Assembly (NCBI GenBank): GCA_035547955.1
Contig: DASZTR010000065.1
Location: 1-7,458 of the forward strand
Length of the DNA: 7,458 bases
Source of the DNA: Nitrososphaera sp035547955
Lineage (GTDB): Archaea; Thermoproteota; Nitrososphaeria; Nitrososphaerales; Nitrososphaeraceae
Reading direction: 5' to 3'
Positions 1 to 4,364 of this stretch are shown here, piece by piece. The notes beneath the pieces were generated by a model that saw only the letters and a list, made by a program, of their open reading frames with translations, searched no databases and was not told the DNA's origin. Within the stretch, counting starts at the first letter, position 1. Each line of letters opens with the position of its first letter. The position numbers were made by a program, and so were the translations under genes.

Positions 1-2
1 AA

Positions 3-491
3 TGGGGCACAGTGGTGAGGGAAGGATGCAAGGTCCTCAATGATAATCACTGGTTCCCTGCGCTCACGCTCATTATCGGCTGGCCTGACGAGACGCCTGA
101 CGAGACGCAGTACACCATCGACCTCATCGAGGACTTTAAGCAGACTAACATGCGCGGCATCGTCGCACCGCTGCTCTACCAAGACTTTTCTGAAAAGAAC
201 TCGATGCACTTTGGCAACCTCAATGAGGCCCAGTTCACGCTGTTCTGGATGTGCTGGCAGCACAACTTGCGTGTTATTAACGACATCATCCCGATAATCA
301 TCAGGAACAAGTCGTACGGGCCCATGATGAAGGTGTTCATGGCACTCCTCATAAAGGCAGGGACATGGGCAATCATGAAATATCTGCGCGGACTCTCAAA
401 AGACCTGTTTGCAGGCCAGTTGCCAGAGGACATTGTCGCCCGCTACACGAACAAGAGGTCCGTCACTGCGCCACTGCCAAAGAAGCTGTAA
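3..491 (+). CDS. Radical SAM protein, C-terminal fragment (5' end outside window)
   Basis: The frame is open to the left edge (first full codon TGG at 3-5), so this is the C-terminal part of a longer protein; the GTG at 12 is internal, not a start. The visible part has a strand ending in LIIGWPDETPDET, which matches the late radical SAM barrel motif usually written as GxPxET. It is followed by helices and a basic, hydrophobic tail (around MKVFMALLIKAG) rather than a further recognisable domain. The CxxxCxxC cluster that would bind the iron-sulfur cluster and S-adenosylmethionine would lie upstream and is not visible. By family knowledge this fits the B12-binding radical SAM group, but the B12 domain cannot be checked here. 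Substrate is unknown. It ends in TAA and a short T-rich stretch follows. Family fairly sure, function open. Confidence 0.75.
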   Translation, partial: WGTVVREGCKVLNDNHWFPALTLIIGWPDETPDETQYTIDLIEDFKQTNMRGIVAPLLYQDFSEKNSMHFGNLNEAQFTLFWMCWQHNLRVINDIIPIIIRNKSYGPMMKVFMALLIKAGTWAIMKYLRGLSKDLFAGQLPEDIVARYTNKRSVTAPLPKKL

Positions 492-503
492 GGCCCCTTA
501 ATG

Positions 504-513
504 GTTTTTCTCT
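504..513 (+). terminator. Possible T-rich terminator after the radical SAM gene
   Basis: A TTTTT run (505-509) inside a pyrimidine-rich stretch begins about 13 bases after the stop codon. Archaeal transcription often ends at such T tracts without a hairpin. No stem-loop is needed or seen. Confidence 0.35.
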
Positions 514-550
514 AGACAAGGTAGAACACATAAAATAATACAAGCTAACA

Positions 551-572
551 GTATATACATGCATATATATAC
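551..572. repeat. 22-bp near-perfect AT-rich palindrome
   Basis: GTATATAC-ATGCAT-ATATATAC is palindromic around the central ATGCAT with one mismatched pair. It lies in the gap between two converging genes. It could be a cruciform-prone terminator element, a protein site, or simple chance in alternating AT sequence. The TATATATA part (564-571) could also act as a TATA box pointing right; a 13-codon frame starts at 602, but the spacing is longer than at the other promoters here. No function can be assigned. Confidence 0.3.
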
Positions 573-660
573 ACGCGGTCGGACGCGGGATCAAAACCAA
601 AATGACGCAGAAAAAGTTAGAAAACAAACATGAATGTGTCTAGATCTCAAAGCGATATAG

Positions 661-667
661 AAAAAAA
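661..667 (-). terminator. Possible T7 terminator after the 108-residue protein gene
   Basis: Read on the minus strand, the sequence after the stop codon at 704 runs through purine-rich DNA into a run of seven T (A7 at 661-667 on the plus strand). This fits a simple archaeal oligo-T terminator about 37 bases past the stop. Confidence 0.4.
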
Positions 668-703
668 TGGAGGTGCCTAGAAGATTTTATTCTTTTCTTC
701 TTC

Positions 704-1030
704 TTACTGTAGCCCCTTTATTGCCTCATCTGCAAGCGTCGCGGCCTTTGGAGTAAGTACGATAAAGTAGTTCCTGTCCGCGCGCTCTACTGATGGCACT
801 ATACGGAACTTTTTGGTCGACACGTCGAACTCGACTAGCCCTGGCTCCAAATTGCCCTTTGTGTACACCATCATCAAAAGCTCGCCGGTGAGGGGGCTGA
901 GAGGGATTAGCGAAAACACATATCCCTTGTACGAGCTGACAGGCATTACCTGCTTGCCATAAGGCGCTACCGATACGAGATAGAGAAAAACGTCCTCTAT
1001 GGTATTGAACTCTTCATACTCAAATTTCAT
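704..1030 (-). CDS. Unassigned 108-residue protein
   Basis: I do not recognise a family. The protein is soluble-looking and mixed alpha/beta. An acidic N-terminus (MKFEYEEF) leads into a helix (about residues 11-22), then alternating hydrophobic strands (about 36-57, 65-70 and 74-79), a YFIVLTP strand (88-94) and a final helix (95-107). There are no cysteines, no signal peptide and no long membrane segment. The ATG at 1030 is chosen because a TATA-like box lies 22 bases upstream, the spacing expected for a leaderless transcript. It follows the flavin oxidoreductase gene on the same strand after 69 bases that hold a pyrimidine tract and this separate promoter, so it is probably its own unit. 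The frame is well formed and ends in TAA, so I believe it is a real gene; its function is unknown. Confidence 0.75.
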   Translation of the reverse strand: MKFEYEEFNTIEDVFLYLVSVAPYGKQVMPVSSYKGYVFSLIPLSPLTGELLMMVYTKGNLEPGLVEFDVSTKKFRIVPSVERADRNYFIVLTPKAATLADEAIKGLQ

Positions 1031-1052
1031 GTTTGGTGTGCGCTATGACAGA

Positions 1053-1060
1053 AATAAAAG
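1053..1060 (-). promoter_or_regulatory. TATA box for the 108-residue protein gene
   Basis: On the minus strand CTTTTATT ends 22 bases before the ATG at 1030. That places the expected transcription start at or just before the start codon, with no room for a Shine-Dalgarno site, as in many archaeal leaderless genes. Confidence 0.5.
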
Positions 1061-1070
1061 GCTTTAACAC

Positions 1071-1097
1071 CAACAAAAGAGGAGAAGAAGGAGAGAA
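1071..1097 (-). terminator. Pyrimidine tract after the flavin oxidoreductase gene
   Basis: Directly after the TGA stop (1100-1102) the minus strand is an almost unbroken C/T stretch of about 26 bases ending in TTTT. This is compatible with archaeal termination between this gene and the next, which has its own TATA box. Confidence 0.4.
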
Positions 1098-1099
1098 GG

Positions 1100-1942
1100 T
1101 CATCCGTACGACTCGAACTTGATATCGTACGAGCCGTCCTTGCGCTTGTTGCGCTCGGTGACGAAACCCTTTGGTATGAGGTAGTCAAGCGCGCCATCCA
1201 CGGTCCCCTGCCATCCGCAGATGTAGAACGATGTATTTTCAGGCGTCACCTTTTCGCCGACTAGCTCTTCGAGCGGCGACAGGTCCTTGCCGGCCTTCGG
1301 CCTCAAGAACGACTCGACCCTGCCCTTCTGGCCGTTCCAAGTCCTGTTGAACCATTCCTGCGGCCTGCTGACAGAGGCGCGATAGCGGAAGTTCCACTTG
1401 TCCTTGCCCTTGTCAAGGCTCTCGTCTTCCAGGGCTGTGAGCAGCTCGCGGTAACCAAGCTCGTCGACATAACTTGCGCCGTGCAGCACCACGATTTCTC
1501 GCTTGCTCTGCGAAGCGTGCAAGTGCAAAGAGTAAGAAACAAACGGAGCGAGACCCGTCCCGCCGCCGATCAGGACCATTCTGCGGTTGTCTGGCCTCCC
1601 GTCGTGCATCTTTTCGTTTATGGTGAAAATACCTGTTGGCTTGACCCATGCAATTTCGTCGCCTTCTTTCATGTTAAACATCTGGGTCGTTAGCCTGCCG
1701 GGGACGGGCTTTCTGACCCATCGGATGTAAAGCTCCCAGTGCTTTTTCTGCTCGGGAGGCGACGCGATGGAATAGGCGCGTCTGATTATCTTGCCCTCAC
1801 TTGGGACATTGGTGCCTATGGTGAGGAACTGCCCGGCCTTGAAGTCGGGGATTTGACCGTTTTCAGGGGTTATCCTAAATACTGCAAGATCCTCCTTGAT
1901 TACCTGGAGATATGTGATCTTGCCCTTGTTGTCAACGACCAT
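1100..1942 (-). CDS. Ferredoxin-NADP reductase-type flavin oxidoreductase
   Basis: A soluble FAD-dependent NAD(P)H oxidoreductase that probably moves electrons between NAD(P)H and ferredoxin, flavodoxin or another small carrier in the cytoplasm. Numbered from the ATG at 1942 (280 residues), the FAD domain carries RAYS at 55-58, the RxYS motif that holds the flavin. The nucleotide domain has GGGTGLAPF at 126-134 and the late CGW at 242-244, typical of the family's C-terminal CG motif. SVSRP (about 191-195) also fits the ferredoxin-NADP reductase group. No iron-sulfur domain is fused, so it is the simple two-domain form of normal length. A GTG at 1951 is in frame and would add three residues; I prefer the ATG because the TATA-like box at 1969-1977 puts the transcript start near it. 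The redox partner cannot be told from sequence, and the neighbouring genes give no clue. Family certain, physiological role not. Confidence 0.9.
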   Translation of the reverse strand: MVVDNKGKITYLQVIKEDLAVFRITPENGQIPDFKAGQFLTIGTNVPSEGKIIRRAYSIASPPEQKKHWELYIRWVRKPVPGRLTTQMFNMKEGDEIAWVKPTGIFTINEKMHDGRPDNRRMVLIGGGTGLAPFVSYSLHLHASQSKREIVVLHGASYVDELGYRELLTALEDESLDKGKDKWNFRYRASVSRPQEWFNRTWNGQKGRVESFLRPKAGKDLSPLEELVGEKVTPENTSFYICGWQGTVDGALDYLIPKGFVTERNKRKDGSYDIKFESYG

Positions 1943-1968
1943 GTACCCCACAGCTTCAACGGCTGCAT

Positions 1969-1977
1969 AATAAATAC
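1969..1977 (-). promoter_or_regulatory. TATA box for the flavin oxidoreductase gene
   Basis: On the minus strand TATTTATTA ends 26 bases before the ATG at 1942, the usual archaeal distance from TATA box to transcript start. The GTG at 1951 would be only about 17 bases away, which argues for the ATG. Confidence 0.5.
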
Positions 1978-2037
1978 TTTCATTGGAATCGCAGCGTACT
2001 AGAATGGTTCAATGTTGATCGACTAAAACCTGCGCTG

Positions 2038-2054
2038 TTGCGCTTCAAGCGCAA
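2038..2054. promoter_or_regulatory. Perfect 17-bp palindrome between divergent promoters
   Basis: TTGCGCTT-C-AAGCGCAA is a perfect inverted repeat, with 8-bp arms around a single central base. It sits between the TATA boxes of two divergently read genes (flavin oxidoreductase to the left, 98-residue protein to the right). The one-base centre makes an RNA hairpin unlikely and a dimeric regulator site more likely. An A8 run (2053-2060) overlaps its right end. Calling it an operator is an inference; no regulator gene is seen nearby. Confidence 0.45.
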
Positions 2055-2075
2055 AAAAAAGAATACTGTAATCGC

Positions 2076-2085
2076 AATTAATTAA
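2076..2085 (+). promoter_or_regulatory. TATA box for the 98-residue protein gene
   Basis: AATTAATTAA ends 24 bases before the ATG at 2110, placing the transcript start within a few bases of the start codon. No Shine-Dalgarno sequence precedes the ATG, so leaderless translation is likely. Confidence 0.5.
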
Positions 2086-2109
2086 TCTGGAACAGATCAT
2101 TGCTACTCT

Positions 2110-2406
2110 ATGGCAGGAAGAGAAGGAGAAGGATGGATGAAGGCTGGAAAGGACTTTGGGGCAATAGATGAATTGAACCAGACGATAAATGAGCAGAGCG
2201 ACGAGCAGCGCAAGATTGCTGCAAAATTCGGCAAGGCCATGAATGACTTTGCCACAGAGCGATCACTAGAGACCTGCCTTGAGGCCCTCAATCTGTCCAT
2301 CCAGCTGGCAAATATCCGCGCAAAGGTGTCCAGCTCGTGGGAGCATTATGCCAGGCTCTTAGAGGGCGAGATTGTGCGTGTGTCAAAGCAGGCTGAAAAG
2401 AAATGA
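2110..2406 (+). CDS. Unassigned 98-residue helical protein
   Basis: I do not recognise a family. After a short Gly-rich start, residues from about 17 to 96 look almost entirely helical and strongly charged, with few prolines or glycines, a single cysteine (C56) and no membrane segment. The pattern suggests a two- or three-helix bundle that may pair with itself or a partner. An ATG start at 2110 is supported by the TATA box just upstream; the Met at residue 10 is a less likely alternative. It is read away from the flavin oxidoreductase and shares the palindrome-bearing region with it, so the two may be controlled together. Its stop lies 15 bases from the stop of the opposing gene. Its Lys-rich 3' end gives a T-rich stretch on the opposite strand that may help end that gene's transcript. 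A real gene is likely; function unknown. Confidence 0.7.
   Translation: MAGREGEGWMKAGKDFGAIDELNQTINEQSDEQRKIAAKFGKAMNDFATERSLETCLEALNLSIQLANIRAKVSSSWEHYARLLEGEIVRVSKQAEKK
2394..2403 (-). terminator. Possible terminator tract for the 169-residue protein gene, inside the opposing coding region
   Basis: Past the stop of the minus-strand gene at 2422, the minus strand reads ATTTCTTTTC. This T-rich run is the complement of the Lys-rich end of the 98-residue gene. It is the only oligo-T candidate close to that stop. Confidence 0.25.
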
Positions 2407-2421
2407 CTATTGATGCACCAT

Positions 2422-2931
2422 TCAATCCTGCACCAGGACCGGCGCCGTCAGTTTCTTGAAATCGTCAAAGAGCGCGTGCGCAAGCCTGCCGTTTACAAAT
2501 AAAAGATACAACCCCTCGTCCATCAGGTTTTCTATTGCAACTCCAATGTCCTCGTTCTTGATAATCGGGCCGTAGGATAGCGAATCGGTGGCAAGCATTA
2601 AGGTAGCCTTGTCGTGGTTGTCAATCACGTCGTAGAGCGCAGATTCAGCCGTCCCAAAGAACCCCATGTCGTACCTGTCAAGCCTTGAGTGGAATATCGT
2701 GGCGATGGTTTCAAGCTCGCTTGAGCCAATTATCGGCGACGTAAAGTTCTGGTGGCCGGCAAACGTGACACCATAGTCAAGGCCGCTGTAACCGTTGTGT
2801 GTAAAGAACTCTTCACATGCTTTTAGCATCTGTGCCTCTGTGAGCCATTGGAAGTGACCTTCATTCATTCTGGCAATGAACGTCTTTGCAGCGACCATCC
2901 TTGGCTTGATGTTCAATGTATTTATCGTCAT
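2422..2931 (-). CDS. Unassigned 169-residue protein
   Basis: I do not recognise a family. The protein looks soluble and mixed alpha/beta. An N-terminal segment (1-22) is followed by a helix near LTEAQMLKACEEFF (30-43), an aromatic and glycine-rich stretch with GYSGLDYGVTFAGH (47-60), and a hydrophobic strand-rich second half including YLLFVNGRLAHALF (142-155). There is one cysteine (C39) and no metal cluster or membrane segment. The ATG at 2931 is supported by a very good TATA box 19 bases upstream, which implies a leaderless message. It has no same-strand neighbour close by, so it is probably transcribed alone. Its promoter region carries an inverted repeat beside the TATA box. The frame is uninterrupted and ends in TGA. 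Real gene likely; I cannot propose a role. Confidence 0.75.
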   Translation of the reverse strand: MTINTLNIKPRMVAAKTFIARMNEGHFQWLTEAQMLKACEEFFTHNGYSGLDYGVTFAGHQNFTSPIIGSSELETIATIFHSRLDRYDMGFFGTAESALYDVIDNHDKATLMLATDSLSYGPIIKNEDIGVAIENLMDEGLYLLFVNGRLAHALFDDFKKLTAPVLVQD

Positions 2932-2951
2932 ACAATGTTTGGATTTTTGCT

Positions 2952-2962
2952 ATAAATAAATA
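2952..2962 (-). promoter_or_regulatory. TATA box for the 169-residue protein gene
   Basis: On the minus strand ATATTTATTTAT closely matches the archaeal TATA consensus and ends about 19-20 bases before the ATG at 2931. This is the strongest promoter-like match in the window and implies a leaderless transcript. Confidence 0.6.
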
Positions 2963-2982
2963 TCATCATTATGCTGATATTT
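2958..2982. repeat. Inverted repeat next to the TATA box of the 169-residue gene
   Basis: AAATATCA (2958-2965) and TGATATTT (2975-2982) form perfect 8-bp arms separated by nine bases. One arm overlaps the TATA box and the other lies where a regulator could block or assist TBP/TFB binding. An operator role is only an inference, as AT-rich arms arise easily. Confidence 0.35.
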
Positions 2983-3025
2983 TGGTTTCAATGCAAACCG
3001 ACACCGAAGATATAGCATAAGGTGG

Positions 3026-3034
3026 TTTTTTATA
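3026..3034 (+). promoter_or_regulatory. TATA-like box before a 21-codon frame
   Basis: TTTTTTATA is followed after 18 bases by an ATG (3053) opening a 21-codon frame that ends in TAA at 3118. The spacing resembles the other leaderless promoters here, so a short transcript or small RNA could start near 3050. No homology supports the peptide. Confidence 0.3.
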
Positions 3035-3467
3035 GAGGAAACGCGAACTAAGATGTCGCATCGCAAGCAAAAAATTTCAATAACGTGCATAAACCAATTA
3101 GAGGTATCAAAACAGTAACGCGAAAGTCCTAAATTTCAGGCATACACAAACCCACATCTGAAGAGGAAGAAATTTTCAAGAATTCTTCGGGCCTTCGATT
3201 CTATGGATACAACGTCACGGGTTCTTTCAGGTTGTTAGATTTTGTTGATAGAGAAAACAATATCATCATTCATCATGCTGCTAGATGCAACAAAGAAGTC
3301 TATGGTAGGGATTAACAACTTGTAGATAGGCATAGCTTTGTGAGAGTCGCAGACACACATTTGCAACTCTGCTTCTTCAACCTGCACAATCGGGATTAGT
3401 GGCAAGCAGGACAAATCGCAGGCTGAGGTGCATACAAAGACTGCTGCCGGTAATGAGGCTCTGAAGA

Positions 3468-3483
3468 CTATCAGAACTGATAG
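3468..3483 (-). terminator. 16-bp perfect palindrome just after the FAH-family stop
   Basis: CTATCAG-TT-CTGATAG on the minus strand starts five bases after the TAA at 3488-3490. As RNA it could fold as a 6-bp stem with a four-base loop. No T run follows it, only TTTT before it, so it is a weak terminator or 3'-end stabilising element, or chance. Confidence 0.35.
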
Positions 3484-3487
3484 AAAA

Positions 3488-4357
3488 TTACTGGAACACT
3501 ATTTTGTGCCGTATCGTGCCCAGCCTTTCAATGGCTATCTCGACGATGTCACCGTTTTTTAGGTACCGAGGCTCCTTCATTGACATGGCCACGCCTGCAG
3601 GTGTGCCGGTCGAAATGATGTCGCCGGGCTCCAAAGTCATTGTACGCGTCAGTCCAGCGATTACGCGCGCTATTGAAAGAACCATGTTGCTTGTCGAGGA
3701 ATTTTGCCTAGTCTCGTTGTTTACCTTAGTAGTTATCACCAAGTTTTGCGGGTCAGGTATCTCGTCCTTTGTCGTCACCCATGGGCCGCATGGTGCAAAC
3801 GTGTCGATGCCCTTGCCACGCGTGAACTGCTTGTCCTTGAACTGGATATCGCGTGCCGAAACATCGTGGAATATCATGTAGCCAAACACATAGTCGAGCG
3901 CATTTTCTTCGGAGAGCTTTTTTGCCTGTTTGCCTATCACTACCGCAAGCTCGGCCTCATAGTCGAGTCTTGTGACAAACGATGGGCAATGGACCTCGCC
4001 GTAGGGCTTGTTGAGCGCGGTCCTCGGCTTTAAAAAGATCACCGGCTCGTCAGAGGGGGTCAGGCCGGCGTCGCGGGCGTGGTTGTAATAGTTGAACGCA
4101 AGGCACACTATCTTTGGCGGGTTTGGTATCGGGACAAGTAGTTCCGCCTCTTCCACCTTGTGTCTATATGCCAGCAGATCTTTGACTTTTCTGACTTCGT
4201 CAAGCCACCCGCCGAACATGAAATCTTTGATGCTTGGAGGAACAGGTATCCCCGTCTGCTCCTGGATCTCTTGGCGCGTGATTAGGTGCTTCCAATCGTC
4301 AGAGACGAGCGCATATGTTTCCTGAAATTTTGAATCGTTAATTCTTGCTATCTTCAT
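3488..4357 (-). CDS. Fumarylacetoacetate hydrolase-family protein
   Basis: A 289-residue cytoplasmic enzyme of the FAH fold. The family includes fumarylacetoacetate hydrolases, acylpyruvases, 2-hydroxyhepta-2,4-dienedioate isomerases and oxaloacetate decarboxylases. It has a poorly conserved N-terminal part (1-80) and a full catalytic domain. E134 and E136 in DYEAELAVVIGK, with D165 in HDVSARD, are the expected divalent-metal ligands. GKGIDTFAPCGPW (181-193), the NNETRQ segment (213-218) and PGDIISTGTPAGV (244-256) complete the family signature, so the enzyme appears intact. Substrate cannot be read from these motifs, and no aromatic-degradation genes are near. The ATG at 4357 lies 7 bases after the gltX stop. 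An AGGT nine bases before it, overlapping that stop, can act as Shine-Dalgarno sequence. It is the last gene of the run. Family certain, substrate unknown. Confidence 0.9.
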   Translation of the reverse strand: MKIARINDSKFQETYALVSDDWKHLITRQEIQEQTGIPVPPSIKDFMFGGWLDEVRKVKDLLAYRHKVEEAELLVPIPNPPKIVCLAFNYYNHARDAGLTPSDEPVIFLKPRTALNKPYGEVHCPSFVTRLDYEAELAVVIGKQAKKLSEENALDYVFGYMIFHDVSARDIQFKDKQFTRGKGIDTFAPCGPWVTTKDEIPDPQNLVITTKVNNETRQNSSTSNMVLSIARVIAGLTRTMTLEPGDIISTGTPAGVAMSMKEPRYLKNGDIVEIAIERLGTIRHKIVFQ

Positions 4358-4364
4358 TGCATGC

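Larger units (their letters stand above)
2932..3487. other. 556-base AT-rich gap without a defensible gene
   Basis: The left end holds the promoter of the 169-residue gene. A second TATA-like box (3026-3034) points right and precedes an ATG at 3053 that opens a frame of only 21 codons. The plus strand is stop-free without an ATG, GTG or TTG start from 3133 to 3315. The minus strand has a 50-codon frame from a GTG at 3387 (or 41 from an ATG at 3360) to a TAA at 3235, inside a longer stop-free run that begins within the end of the FAH-family gene. These frames overlap on opposite strands, and none has a clear promoter and start together beyond the 21-codon one. I see no tRNA, rRNA, CRISPR or insertion sequence. 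It may hold a small RNA, decayed coding sequence or nothing. Confidence 0.4.

Noticed and set aside
602..707. Possible TAG read-through joining two short open stretches
   Set aside because: No pyrrolysine or selenocysteine context is visible, the peptide is low in information, and its second half is the antisense of the 108-residue gene's end.
3053..3315. A single frameshifted pseudogene across the plus-strand frames in the gap
   Set aside because: Joining the frames needs more than one stop or shift and gives no recognisable domain, so I only list the gap as unexplained.
3504..4033. Plus-strand open frames opposite the FAH-family gene
   Set aside because: The minus-strand gene has the full family signature; the antisense translations match nothing recognisable.
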